A stretch of DNA of 64,000 bases, taken from Doryteuthis pealeii. Lineage: Eukaryota; Mollusca; Cephalopoda; Myopsida; Loliginidae. The notes below the pieces were generated by a model. It was given only the letters and a program-made list of their open reading frames with translations. It ran no database searches and was not told the DNA's origin. Made by a program: the position numbers and the translations under genes. The DNA lies in assembly GCA_023376005.1 (NCBI GenBank), contig CM042152.1, positions 90,745,948 through 90,809,947 on the forward strand, given 5' to 3'. The stretch's first letter is position 1. The number at the start of each line of letters is the position of its first letter. Shown one piece after another: positions 43,046 through 55,080 of the stretch.

Positions 43046-44040
43046 GTCAATCTGTTTAAAATTATTCATATTCAATAGGACAGTGTGCAAAAAATGAGAA
43101 ATAATTTTGATATAATGAATATGTAAATACCTTGGTACCACTCACTATAATTGATTGGACAGTGTCTATGTAAAATAGTCGACATCGTGTTGGACCTATA
43201 CTTAAGCCTACAGACCTAAACTTACTCGCTAGACGACACCACGACTGCTCGGCAGACGGATTGCTATTCGACGTACCAATTTCTACTGCGATAATATACC
43301 AACTACCAACTTCAGAATATGTCCCCTTAATATCCGATATATCAAAATCTGAAGTAAAGATCAAAAAAAAAAAAATGGTAAATATAAATGCAATTCCTAA
43401 AATATAAGTAAATTTTATTTTATCAAAAAGTAAATTACCATGATCTTTGGAAGCAATTCCATGTTTTAATCTTTGGCAATTGCAGTTTACTTGGTGAGGA
43501 TACAAATAAAGACTTCCTGGTCAAGCTTAACCGGGGGAAAAGCTTGCAACCAAACCTTGTTGCAACCTTGCAAGTGGGCTTCCTTAGGTTTATTTCGACT
43601 TAGTCTCAGCTGCTCCCTTTATGTGTGACGTGAGATGATTACAGGTAATTTAGATTGAATCGCGCGGAATAGTCTTACGAACCACTATTATATATATTTA
43701 TTACAGAACATATGCTTTCTTTTCAGAAGTACTTAGTTCAGGAGGTCAGTCGCAGGAAGAGCGCTCGCATAAATTACATATGCATAGAGCTCTGCTCATA
43801 CTTCAAACTTTGAATAAACACGCAGAACTTTAAAATCTAGTAGCAATCATTGATGCAAATGAACTTACGGCTCCAAGACTCTAAGCTAATATAAAAAAAA
43901 TAGAATAAATAAGATAAATAAGGCCGTCCCTTCCAGAACATCCTACAAATCAGGATCTCCCTTCCATCATGCTGCACACAACATATATAAAGGGATATCA
44001 CCACTGGCAACCACTTAGTTAGATGATCATATATATATTT

Positions 44041-44320
44041 ACAAACCGCTTCCGTACGAGCAGGAATGCGACACAAAGTCAATTTCTTTAAAGCAGAGTT
44101 AACAGGTTTGAATTCAGATTTTTCCTTCTCCTAGACTGGTTACCTACCATGTTAAAGAGTCCATCTGCCCTGCTATTTACCTATAAGCTGGAGAGAGAAT
44201 TGGATTCATACTTTCCAAGGGTATTAGCGCCATTGTGAAATTCCAACAGCTTCGTCCGAATTGAAACTCGGCGTTAACGAGTCATTTCCTACGACTCTAA
44301 CCATTAGACCCCGTGCCTCC
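44041..44320 (-). mobile_element. tRNA-derived SINE (family V), fold-back arm
   Basis: Indel-rich mirror of 39421-39703. Confidence 0.75.
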
Positions 44321-44429
44321 ATTTTTTTGATGATCATATAGGCCAAGAAACTGCACAGTCACCAAGCACTGTTAACACTACCTACAAAAATTATAAGCTT
44401 CTTCCCATTCTTTTTTGTAACATACTTAC

Positions 44430-44553
44430 TCTAACTGAAGATCTGGAACAGGTATATTTTCTGCAGAACAAACACCTGGTTGTAATGTTTGGACAATTCT
44501 TCTTTGCTTGTTCAAGAAAGCCTTCCATTGGTCAGTGGCGAATATTTCACAGC
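44430..44553 (-). pseudogene. Methyltransferase exon 4, inverted fold-back copy (frameshifted)
   Basis: Minus-strand mirror of exon 4, 124 nt instead of 126, with several single-base gains and losses (for example ACACCTGG for ACCCTGG and GGCGAATATT for GGCGACATATT). Splice sites are still recognisable. Exon 3 of this arm would lie beyond the N gap at 44961 and is not seen. Confidence 0.8.
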
Positions 44554-44751
44554 CTAAAAAAATAAGGAAGTTGAGATAAATTTTAGCAGTGGCAAAACTT
44601 ACGCTCCCTTATATAAATTCTTTAATCTAGAGTTATTTCCCTTGAATGAAATTATAAGAGTTATTCGCCTTTAAATGAAAACTCTTTAAATGAAACACTC
44701 AACTCGAAGGGCACATGATTTTTATTTTGATCATTCTAATCATAATTCATC

Positions 44752-44960
44752 ATCGTCGTCAGGGCGCCTATAAGCGGTATCTGCAGTCAGCGAGGAGTCT
44801 ATCCCATTCTCAATAGCGCTAGACCAAGGAGATTGTTTTGGCGTCCGAGGTGGAGCGCCACACCTACCATCAGCTCCTTACTTTACCGCACAGATCCCTG
44901 TGCTACTCATACGCTGAGTTGTGGTTATCGAACTAGTAACCTTGTGTTTCCTAAGCCGAT
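44752..44960 (-). mobile_element. tRNA-derived SINE (family L), cut by the N gap
   Basis: Body and part of the head of family L; the sequence stops in the tRNA-like region at the gap. Confidence 0.7.
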
Positions 44961-45060
44961 NNNNNNNNNNNNNNNNNNNNNNNNNNNNNNNNNNNNNNNN
45001 NNNNNNNNNNNNNNNNNNNNNNNNNNNNNNNNNNNNNNNNNNNNNNNNNNNNNNNNNNNN
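44961..45060. other. Assembly gap, 100 N (contig C/D)
   Basis: Exactly 100 N. On the right, 45061-45340 aligns only noisily to contig B from about 26690. Confidence 0.98.
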
Positions 45061-46478
45061 CTATACCATAAGAATATAGACCATAAAACAAATCAATACC
45101 GCAATCAACAACATAATCCCCAATAATGCTAACAAGCCTATTTGTTAACACACCCAACTTACAAAACACGTCCATAACCATATAACATACGACGCTATGT
45201 ATTACACCCCCTCAACCGCTTAAGGCCATGACACCACTGAACCCCATGATGGGTTCTGACTCATGCATGTTAAAAGTCCACATCACAAACCATACACACA
45301 ACTAACAAGAGCAGTTAAACATATGTTATCGACCCCTAAGAAAGGGCCCTAAAACTGAAGATAATTGATTTGGTGACGCGAGCTAGTATCAAACACCGAG
45401 TCAGTCATATCCCGGCCGAGCTCGCACATTTCACAGTTCAGTTGTTTGTGTTGTTTTCATTTTAACCTCGTATATAGTACGCGATTTGACCTTTAAATTT
45501 TGGGAAAAAGTGCGGATTATACTTGAGGATTTATGGGAAGTTCGCGACAAATTGTTAAATTCATTTTGGATAAGTGGTTAAATTGTCAGTTCACAAGTGA
45601 AAATATTTAGGAAAAAGTTTGAGAGCCACCAAACCAGAATTGTATTGGGTTACGACTGCTTGCTGTCTTGTCTTGCCAATTCGACAGTAATTGGACTTAG
45701 TATGATTATTCTACAATTCCAAGGTCCACTCTGACCTGGAGTGGAGTACCTGCTAGGTCTGATCTATGGGTCAAATATATCTGTTATCTTGATAATAAAG
45801 ATTATTCATATTTGGCTAAGGAGGTGGAATGACATTGGGTGAGGCCAGGTCGTAGGCCTACCAATGCTTTCTTTCTGTGCAGGATAGGGTAGAGTACAAA
45901 TTATACCATTGTACAAAAATAAACCTTAAGAAACAATTACACTAAAAATGTAAAAATATGTTTGTATAATGAATGCAAACTCTCTAACTTCTAGTCATAA
46001 ATAGATGGTAAATTTTGAGAGACTTACATATTTGAAAAGTAGTACCTGTTAGATTAAAAAATGAGTTTTTTAAAAAATGTGGTTTAAAAAAGTATTTTTT
46101 AAAAACATTGAATTCTATTAACAAAACAATAATGGTGAGGATACTCATTCAAATCATCTGTTGAATACTCAAATGAGTCTTTCTCGAGACAAAAATGTTA
46201 AATTTAAGTATTAGGAATGAACATTGCAAAGAAAGAAGAGTTTTATATCATAAATATTTACCCCAAGGGTTCCAGGTTATCCAAGTTCATATGTTTAGAA
46301 TCAAATCCAGTGCTTCATCGCTATATCTGGCCGCCTTGGCATCATACAAAGTAGCAGTTTTCTGCAAATTAAAACAAAACCTTCTTTTTAAATTTGTTTC
46401 TTAAAAGACACAAATTATGTAAACATACAAAAAAGCATTGTTTGGATTAGAGGGGGGGGGTGACTCATTTTCACCTGC
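45061..46478 (-). repeat. Contig D end overlapping contig B end
   Basis: Same orientation and content as about 26690-27975 on contig B (flank of exon 2, MITE A fragment at 45720-45780, exon 2). The first ~300 bp is poor. A dovetail overlap of ~1.3 kb between B and D, with C lying between them in the scaffold. Confidence 0.75.
46262..46361 (-). pseudogene. Methyltransferase exon 2, contig D copy (indels)
   Basis: Minus-strand copy of exon 2. Indels (GATGCCAAGG for GATGCAAGG, CCAGATAT for CCAGAATAT, ATTCTAAAC for ATTCTGAAAC) disturb the frame. It lies 1.2 kb from the left end of contig D, whose first few hundred bases align only noisily to contig B. I infer consensus error. Confidence 0.78.
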
Positions 46479-46621
46479 AATTTTCAATCCTCATTGGGGA
46501 TCAAACTTGCCTAACTGAAATCTTATTATAATGGAGATTATATAACTGTCTGTCTGTAACCAAAACTATGTCACCGCTGACGTCACAATTTCCTTAGTAT
46601 TTAATTTATTTCTCTGAATGT

Positions 46622-46990
46622 TTGAGATGAGGCTTGAAGATTAGTATTATCTGCATTATTCGGACTATTGTCCCCATCTTCATGTTATTTGTACAACGTT
46701 TCGGACGATTTACCTTCCGGCCTTCTTCAGGTATTCTTGTCGGACTCGGGAACCTTCTTGGACTCAGGAACCTTCTCGAACCGGGAACCTTCTTTTCGAA
46801 CTCGGGAACTTTCTTGTCGTATTTTCAGGAGCCATCACTGAACTTTGAACCTAACCCTTTATATATTCCGAGTCGACAAGAATACACCGAAGAAGGACGG
46901 AGGGTATATCGGCCGAAACGTTGTACAAATAACAATGAAGATGGGGACAATAGTACCGAATAACCACAGATAATACTATTTAATTATATC
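46622..46990. repeat. Fold-back repeat R (contig D)
   Basis: Counterpart of 32638-32998, with different internal copies of the AACCTTCTTGGACTC-like unit. Confidence 0.65.
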
Positions 46991-47481
46991 TCAACAATTA
47001 TGAAAATCATTATTTAATCTTAAATTAGCATCTTATTATCAACAATGATCTCTATTAAAGTTTTAGCTGAATTAGATTGCTACAAAACAGTGAAAATTAT
47101 CAAGCATAACCATAACGGTTAGGGTAATTTCCCATTCAACCCCTGTTATTTTGAATCTAACAAACTCTGATTCAAAATTTATCTAACTACAGTACTTACA
47201 AAATTCATAAGCTACTTCATGAATTATGTAACAGTCTGTAGTGTGACATGGTTGAAAGTGACATGAAAAGATTTGATAATGTTACTTCAAATAAAGGTGA
47301 TACATAAGTCATTTGATCAGCAAGAGTATTACAAGAGGTTGACACAATGAAATAGTTGTGAGCAGACTACCTGTCCCTAGCAGGGAAGCTCAAGGGGGGA
47401 AGGTTTTCATCCTGGGAGCCTTTTCATGCAGTCAAAGTATAAAGAAACTTTATGCCTTTGTTACACTCTTAGTGACTTCTA

Positions 47482-48397
47482 GGGATCAAGTCTCCAATAA
47501 GCACCCCAAGTCAGTTCAGTGATCAAAGGGTCACTTTTATTTGTATAAAGAAACTTTATGCCATTGTTACACTCTTAGCGACTTCTAGGGATCAAGTCTC
47601 CAATAAGAACCCCAAGTCAGTTCACTAATCAAAGGGTCACTTTTATTTGTCATCACAAGCTTCCACTTTTGCTTATTTGTAAACAAACCAACAGATGATT
47701 TTTTGACATTAGAATTTCACTATAATTTCAATATTGATTTTAATTTTTTAAAATTAGTTAATTTCATGTTGTTAGGATTTGTGAAAAATATTAAGTTTTT
47801 GCATTTACGATAAATTAAATAAATAGTTCATGTTATTATTAACAAACCAAAGACATGTTTTTATATTAGAATAGTTTTTATTTTGAATAAAAAAATTAGT
47901 TATTTCATGTTGTTGTTAGGATTTGTGAAAAATTAATTTTGCTCTAATGATGAATTAATATTGATATTGTTGTTATTTTTTTAATAGATAAATACTTAAA
48001 AAATTTTTTTTTGAAAGTATTAATTTTTAATTTGATCACATGTTTGGTACATGTAAGTAAAAAAAGTAAAGTCGACGGGGCAGCCTAAAGTCAGTATCAG
48101 CCAGTCAGCGAGGGAGTCTATTCCCTTTACAATAGCGCTAGACCAAGGAGATTGTTTTAGCATCTGGGATGGGGTGCCACACCTACCATCAGCTCCTTAC
48201 CTTACCGCACAGATCCCTGTGCTACTCATACACTGAGTTGGCGAGGACCGGTGTCGAACTAGGAACCTTGTGGTTTCTAGCCGAACGCTCTACCGACTGA
48301 GCTAACCTGGCCCCTTCTGGTACATGTAATCAAATTCAAGCAAAAGTGACCCTTTGACTACTGAACAGACTTGGGGTGCTTATTGGAGACTTGATCC
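47482..48397. mobile_element. Palindromic repeat E interrupted by a SINE (contig D)
   Basis: Left end tandemly repeated (GGGATCAAGTCTCCAATAAG at 47482 and 47588). Right end ATTGGAGACTTGATCC at 48397. It contains SINE 48057-48317, which the contig C copy lacks. Confidence 0.65.
48057..48317 (-). mobile_element. tRNA-derived SINE (family L), contig D only
   Basis: Full-length minus-strand copy with head GGTTAGCTCAGTCGGTAGAG, B box TAGTTCGACACCGG, and an A-rich 3' end (AAGTAAAAAAAG region). The target duplication TGGTACATGTAA is at 48045-48056 and 48318-48329. The empty site is in contig C near 31600. Confidence 0.88.
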
Positions 48398-48482
48398 AAT
48401 TATTGTTAGGATTCATGATTCTTTTGTTAAAGTAGCTTGTTGTCAAATAGTATAAATATCAAGTAGATTTCTGTGAATTTTT

Positions 48483-48745
48483 TAGATGCGACTTGATAAT
48501 TTGTATTATTTGGATTATTCGGACTACTGTCCTCATCTTTATTGTTATCTGCACAATGTTTTGACTGATGTGCCCTCTGGCCTTCTTCAAGTATTTCTTG
48601 TCAGACTTGGGAGCCTTCTTGAACTCGGGAACCTTCTTTTCAAACTGAAGATGGCCGGAGGGCACATCGTCCAAAACATTGTACAGATAACAATAAAGAT
48701 GAGAACAATAGTCTGTATAATCCAAATAATCAAGTGAGTTAAGTG
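48483..48745. repeat. Fold-back repeat R, intron 1 (contig D)
   Basis: Counterpart of 31176-31436. Arms meet near 48620. Confidence 0.65.
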
Positions 48746-48940
48746 GTAGCAATTCTTGTCATGTTGTTGTAATGTATGACAGCCATAGTAAACAGTGATG
48801 ACCCTGGTCAGAGGGTTTCTGGGACTGACACGGATTTTAATGCTTTGACTGCCTCACCCACTCTCGTACACTGATTCTAACGCTTTGACTGCCTTACCCG
48901 CTCTCGTACCATTCAACTAAACGAAAAATAACCAACCTAC

Positions 48941-49003
48941 CTGATTAAAACCAGCAACAGTCATTGGATGAACATTGGGCCGAGTTTTTTCCTCACTAGC
49001 CAT
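48941..49003 (-). CDS. Methyltransferase exon 1 (start codon exon), contig D copy
   Basis: Minus-strand ATG at 49001-49003 and 21 codons to the CAG|GTAGGT donor at 48941. Identical to the C copy except CGG (R) for CAA (Q) at codon 7. In my preferred layout this is the true first exon of the gene whose exons 3-7 are on contig B. Upstream (to the right) are three tandem 27-bp units and a Penelope-like repeat. Confidence 0.76.
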
Positions 49004-49081
49004 TTTCAAGATGGTCAAATCCTGATTGTAATAAAAAACAAAGATCATATAGAAAAATCTGAAAAAAGGCTGAAGAATTTA

Positions 49082-49560
49082 ATAGTCAAAATATTGTGGA
49101 GAAAGGTAGACAAACACGGGATGTGGAGAAAGGTAGACAAACACGGGATGTGGAGAAAGGTAGACAAACACGGGATGTTGTACAAAACGGATGTTTATTG
49201 TAGGTGGTGATGTTGACATTATAACGTTTCGGTCTGTTAGACCATCTTCAGGACGTTGGATTGAGTTCTTGCTTCAACGGTGAACATTTTCCTACTGAGA
49301 GTTAGAAGGTCGTGAACAGGGGAGGGGTGCTCAATTGATGGTGTTAGTAGGAGTGTTTAAGTTGGTAGTGGGAGTTCTATTTATTTATTTATTTATTTAT
49401 TTTATTTTATCTTATTTATTTTTTTCTGATGGGGGTGTGTAGTTAGTAGGGTCCTGTTAATAATGCTACATGCATTAGGTGTTGGAAGAGGTCCTTGGTG
49501 GGTCATATGCTCTGGGTTTGGTGAGTCCTATACAAATAGTAAATGGTAAGTAGGAATTGG
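49082..49560 (-). mobile_element. Penelope-like terminal repeat upstream of exon 1 (contig D)
   Basis: Three tandem 27-bp units GTGGAGAAAGGTAGACAAAC plus ACGGGAT (about 49096-49177), then the hammerhead-like core (49214-49251, minus), then the CA/TG-rich distal part. Contig C has two units. Confidence 0.55.
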
Positions 49561-49603
49561 TATAAGTGTGTGTGTGTGTGTGTCTGTATGTTTATTATTG
49601 TTA

Positions 49604-50246
49604 CTAGCAAATATATGCACCCTACGGGTGCAAGTTTTTAAGTTTTAATATAATAAAATATCATGTTAAATTAGAAAGGCTAATGAAACTGAATAAGAAT
49701 GCAGATAAAAAGATTTGGAACAGAGGGAGTATAATCGAAAAATAGAACAACTTTGAAACTAACTCTTCCATCATTTTCCATTACTCCCGTCTTTCATTGG
49801 TAAATTTTCCTAATTTAACTATTTAGTTAAAATAGGAAGTAAAGAATAAAATAACAGTTATTTCTTCCTGTTAATGGATTTCTTTTAAGATTTATCCCCG
49901 AGATTTTTGCTTATATTCATTAAGATAAAACCAAACAATTAGAAATCAATAATACTAAGCATATATTTATTAAAATCAATTTTTTAAGATCAATATGCAA
50001 ATTAGCCTTCCCATTCACACTGTAAACCGCTATTTTGTTGTATATATAAATACAATTGCGTGTTATTAGTATGTAGATATGGTCAAAATTATATTAATTA
50101 TGTAAAACAATTTTATTAATCATTGAGGTTTAAATAAAAATAAAATCATCGAGAATGCCATGTAAATAACAAAGGGAATTGTAACTTGTATACAAATATA
50201 GTTTCGGTTACAGACAGGCAAACCCACAATCTCCATTATAATAAGA
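49604..50246 (-). mobile_element. Helitron-like element, contig D
   Basis: Minus strand TCTTATTATAATGGAGATTG ... hairpin TTGCACCC-GTA-GGGTGCA, ten nt, CTAG, then T. The hairpin is perfect here. Counterpart of 29794-30394. Confidence 0.78.
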
Positions 50247-52564
50247 TTGTTATTGTTATTCTATTTTTTTACTAAGTATCTTCTTGTTGTCATTTTAGTC
50301 TGTGACTATTTATGATGGCTTTTCCTAGGCGGAAGGAAATATCAAAGAAGCATGGATCTACAAAATATTGTGTAAGCAGCAAAGCTTAGTAAATAACCAT
50401 AGATTTTTTAATGAAAGAAACTTTTGCTGAAAAGTGCCATAATTGGCCAGTTGATTCTAGGTAGAGAGTCCTCCAATTTGGTTCCTTTGGTAATCCTCGC
50501 GGGTAGAGATTCCTAGGTTCCTTCGTCGATGCCTGCTAGTAAATTGTTCTTCTTGTTGCGTATTCAATTTTATTTTCACAGTCAATTTAAAAAAAAAAAC
50601 ACATTTTAAAATATTTTTTTATCCATTTAATCCATAGATATGACCCTAACAGGTACTACAACTCCGGGTCTGGGTGGACCTGGGAGTAATGGTGATAAAG
50701 GGGTACTCCACATCCCCAAGAATTTCAGAAATGGAACTTCACCACTAGATACAGTTTAAGGTCACACCCAGGACACTAAGATCCTCACCCACCATCTTCT
50801 AGCACATATATGATTAAAAAAAGGGTTCCAAACCCCATAGAGTAGCTACTGGCAAAATGAGCCTAAAATGCGTTTTTGACAAAATGACTTTAGCCCCGCC
50901 CCCACCCCAGAAAATAATTTACCAAAAATCAGGGAATTATCGGATTTTAATGAAATTTTCAGTGTTTATGTATCAATAAATGATCTTTATAATGCATCAT
51001 TTATTTTATTTCAAAACTTTCTCATTTTTTTCAGGTCACTTAATTTTGACCCCACCTTACGTTGGGAGGGTAAAATGTTTTGCGAGTTGGTCATTTTCGA
51101 TACTAATTACAGTATAAATAATGAGATAAAAGACCGAAGTTATGAATAGAAACAAAAAAGTACCGAAAATCGAAAAATAAAATGTAAAAAAATAATAAAT
51201 GATTGATTTTTTTTAGATTTCTTTTTTACTCATTTCGATAATTATATAATTGGCTATTATTTTATAAAAGAAAAAATTATACATCGATGTTTTTTTCTGC
51301 TTAAAAAGGGGAGCGGGTACATTTTCAATCAAGCTTTTTTTTTCAAAAAGTAGACTTTTTGTGGAAAAATTAAGGTTTGCATTAAGTAGATATTTATTTT
51401 TAGAATCTAAAAATTTAACATTTTAAACTTAACATCAGGCTTAAGTATTTTAAATGAATTTTATATATTAATTTTTCATAGCAAAAATACTAAATTAAAG
51501 TTTTGAAATAAAATAACTGATGCATTATAAAATTCATTAATTGATAAATCAATACTGAAAATTTTATTAAAATCGGATAATTACCTGATTTTTGGTAATT
51601 TTTTTTCCATTCCAAATGTTACGTTAAAATTGTAAACAAGCGCCTAAAACCATTGAAAAACAGCCAAAATGGCGGATCGCGTCAAAATTGACCAAAACAA
51701 ATAGTTTTAAATCTATCAAAAATAAACTGCATATGTAATGATATTTTCCTTTTTTTAATGATGGTTATTATGTTACTACTTATCAATTTAGACAAAGTTT
51801 GACCTTAAATGATAGATTTAATTATTTTTAGTTCGTTTTTAAAACTCTTAGCAGACGACAAAAAAGGGTAACCCTACCATATAGCAAGAGACAGCATGTA
51901 CCGTCACTATCAAAACGAAAAAGTAGATCTGTCAGAGTTACTCCCCTTGTCATAACACTCTTATCGATATATGAACATTTAAACAGAAAGAAAGAAAGAA
52001 AGATACCTCGTGAAAAAAATGTAATAAAGCTGGCACTCCAGTTTTAAAAAGGAAATCTTGTTATTACTTCTAATCTACGGATTATCAAGCAATAAATATT
52101 TATATGTTAGAAGTGGCATTTGGAATTTATACAACTGTTGATGTCATGTAGGAAATATTGAGGAACATTTCAAAACGTAACTACAAAAGTTTTAATCGTA
52201 CGTACACGTGTCGTCAGTGACGGTCGAAAATCTCGACACTATTTAAAATCTATATACAATATCATCAAACTGTGTCCAATCAAATGGTCTTGTGCGAGAG
52301 GAACAACGTGAAAACTCAAACTCATTCAACGCAAATGTTATGATTTGGATTTGTCTCTTTGATTCATAGTAGCACACGTGGTAGATGACGGTGTATCACC
52401 GAAATAGCGGTAGTAGAGATGCAGTTAGGTGGAAATTTACGAATTCATTTAACTAGTTGTGAACAAAAATAAATGAATAACAAGCAAAAGCAATAATAAA
52501 CAAACAATAACAACTAAAAACAACAATAACAAAACCCCCAAAAATAATTATTCCGTGCCTTTAG
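50247..52564. other. AT-rich upstream flank, contig D
   Basis: Up to about 51960 it mirrors 28076-29793, including a partial MITE A (50630-50810, minus) and the ACCAAAAATCAGG repeat. From 51960 the sequence is unique; no gene was recognised. Confidence 0.55.
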
Positions 52565-52679
52565 ATGAAAAGATTCAACAACTCAACTTCACTGTTCAAC
52601 AGGATATCCCGGTGTGCTACCTTCACTATCGACCGAGTAAAAGTTACGACTACTATCAAGTCAAATAATGTCAAGTCAT

Positions 52680-53168
52680 GGCTGACTTCTGATTTAGGTC
52701 GAAAAATTAAAACGGAAAGTTTTTTGGTGGTACCCAATGACAGTTTAACTACAGTCTATGAATTAACAGTTTGCGAATTGGGTTACGGTTTTAAGGCATT
52801 AAGGTTGTTTTTAATTACGTATGTATTTCTTAAAAAAATAAACAACACAAAAACTCAAATTACTATACATTTAATTAACCATTGAAATTAATTATTGAAT
52901 CTATTATTGAGACAGGTGTTAGTATTGCAATGTATAATTTCAATTAAAGTTAGTTAGAAAAAATATTTTTCAACATTAAATGTATAGTAATTTGGGTGTT
53001 TTGTTTATTCTTTTTAAGCAATACGTTTATTAAAAACAACTTTAATCCGCTAAAACCGTAACCCAATTCGCAAAATGTTAATTAATTCATAGACTATAGT
53101 TAAACTGTCATTGGGTACCACCAAAAAACTTTCCATTTTAATTTTCCGACCTAAATCAGAAGTCAGCC
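52680..53168 (+). mobile_element. MITE family D, 489 bp, exact 8-bp TSD
   Basis: Ends GGCTGACTTCTGATTTAGG and its complement, inverted arms ~130 bp including GGTGGTACCCAATGACAG. CAAGTCAT at 52672-52679 and 53169-53176 is the target duplication. No transposase. Confidence 0.92.
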
Positions 53169-53299
53169 CAAGTCATCACATTTAATTTCTAAATCAAGAA
53201 CCTGGTATGATGACACAGTAAAAAAAAGACTGTCATTTCCCTCTGTAAATAGTAGCAAACTATAACTATTTTTCATTTTACTAAAGCTTAGTTGTGGCA

Positions 53300-53370
53300 C
53301 AAGGCCAGAAGTATGGGGTACCAGGTGAGAATCGAACTCGCTAACAATAGTCTGCTCACCTAGCTTTTTT
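53300..53370 (-). mobile_element. tRNA-like SINE fragment
   Basis: Minus strand GGTGAGCAGACTATTG ... GCGAGTTCGATTCTCACC is A/B-box-like. No acceptor stem or further body recognised. Confidence 0.4.
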
Positions 53371-53550
53371 TTCTTTCATTTTTTCTTAACAAAAACTGAG
53401 ATCGAATCGTTATGAATCATTACAAATGGTCCGTGTTTTACAGATCGATTCCTTCTCTCACTTTAAGGATTATTTTTTATTTCAATTTTAATAAATATCA
53501 CAATTTAAAATCTTGACAAATTAAGTAAATTCATATAAATAAATATCATG

Positions 53551-53738
53551 GGTTATTTCCTATAAATCTAACATAAACAAAGGGGAACCACTCTTGACTG
53601 ATAAATTATTTATTTATTTATTGATCTACTAGGAGAATAGAAGACGGGGTTAGGGTTAGTTTAATGGGAAAATAAATAAATAATTTATCAGTCAAGAGTG
53701 GTTCCCCTTTGTTTATGTTAGACTTATAGGAAATAACC
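53551..53738 (+). mobile_element. MITE family C, 188 bp, exact 8-bp TSD
   Basis: GGTTATTTCC...GGAAATAACC with ~65-bp inverted ends. ATATCATG at 53543-53550 and 53739-53746. GGGGTTAGGGTTAG lies at the centre. Confidence 0.93.
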
Positions 53739-54162
53739 ATATCATGTGTTTGAAAAGTTACACTGCATTCAATGTATAAATTATTTGTAAAAAATAAAGT
53801 TAAATGAATTAAAAAACAAACAAACAAAAAACACATAAATTAGATAATATTTAAATTAAAATTAGAGTCGCTTGTATTATTAGAATTTCTAATCGACCCA
53901 ATAAAATAAACAAAAACAAAATTTAAAATAATATATAAATAAAAATGAGACTTGATGAAGAACTAAAAATTAGAGAAAGAATTTAAAACCATCCAGACGA
54001 CAACACTACAAAAATCGGCTAGGATACTTAAAAGAGTTCTGGAGACTTGCTGTCACTTAGACTCCAGTGAAAAAAAAAAACATTCGTTAGATATTTTTGT
54101 GAAAAACTCGCAAGGAATAATAATAATAACAAGAATTTTAAAAAGTACTACTAGAAGTAGAA

Positions 54163-54627
54163 GGCTGACTTCTGATTTAGGTCGGAAAATTAAAACGGAA
54201 AGTTTTTTAGTGGTACCCAATGACAGTTTAACTACAGTCTATGAATTAACATTTGCGAATTGGGTTACAGTTTAGGGGATTATGTGTGTTTTTTTTAATT
54301 ACGTATTGCTTAATAAAATAAAAAACAAAAACCCAAATTACTATACATTTAATGTTGAAATATTTTTTTAAACTAAGTTTAATTGAAATTATATATTGCA
54401 ATACTAACAAAACAACTCAAATAATAATTCAATAATTAATTCAATGAAGATTTTTGTTTTTTGTTGTTTTATTTTTTTTAAGCAATGCATAATTAAAAAC
54501 AACCATAATCCCCTAAAACCGTAACCCAATTCGCAAAATGTTAATTTATAGACTGTAGTTAAACTGTCATTGGGTACCACCAAAAAACTTTCCGTTTTAA
54601 TTTTCCGACCTAAATCAGATGTCAGCC
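54163..54627 (+). mobile_element. MITE family D, second copy
   Basis: Same inverted ends as 52680-53168. Flanks AAGTAGAA / AAGTAGTA agree at seven of eight bases. Confidence 0.88.
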
Positions 54628-54837
54628 AAGTAGTAGTAGCACAAAAATGGATTCTGAAGGGGGGGGGGATAAGAGCAGTGATTTTTAGTACAAGCGATCT
54701 TTAAAATTGTCATTAAATGGAGAAAATAGATTATCCAAATGTACACGTCTCACAAAGAGAATAAAAGTGTTGTTCATTACCTGCCCCATCGGGGCGGTCT
54801 AGAGTGATTCGGCCTCTGGACGGAGATAGTAAGTAAT

Positions 54838-55080
54838 TATTAACAGCGTTGATCCCAGGGGGCTATCCCCCAGCAATACCTGTCCCCTTGATTTAGAGGG
54901 CAGTGCTGGGTTTATTGCCCAGTGCCCGAGGCGCCCCCTTGAAGGGAAATGCCGATGGGATCAACGCATTTTTTTGTGCCTACCACTGATGAGCTTCGGC
55001 TTGTGGGTGGGCCCACATAAAAATGTCCTTGTGTCACGTCCTCATAAGTGGGATAAGACGCAAATACCCCATAAGAAACA
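54838..55080 (-). mobile_element. Repeat Q copy
   Basis: Minus-strand match to 16804-17096: GCCCACCCACAAGCCGAAGC, GGGCAATAAACCCAGC, GGGATCAACGC. Confidence 0.6.

Larger units (their letters stand above)
41947..44960 (-). repeat. Inverted fold-back arm of contig C
   Basis: Reverse complement of about 38790-41860 with frequent single-base indels. 43580-43870 is so noisy that only anchors such as CCCTTTATGTGTG and ATGCTTTCTT align. It shares the exon 5 D variant with contig C. Confidence 0.88.

Noticed and set aside
14022..49003. Three paralogous methyltransferase genes
   Set aside because: No copy is complete, the breaks coincide with gaps or the fold-back, and introns share the same transposon insertions; one locus is more economical, though not proven.
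52565..52885. 106-codon open frame
   Set aside because: Its second half is the inverted end of MITE D, inserted with an 8-bp duplication; no domain in the first half.
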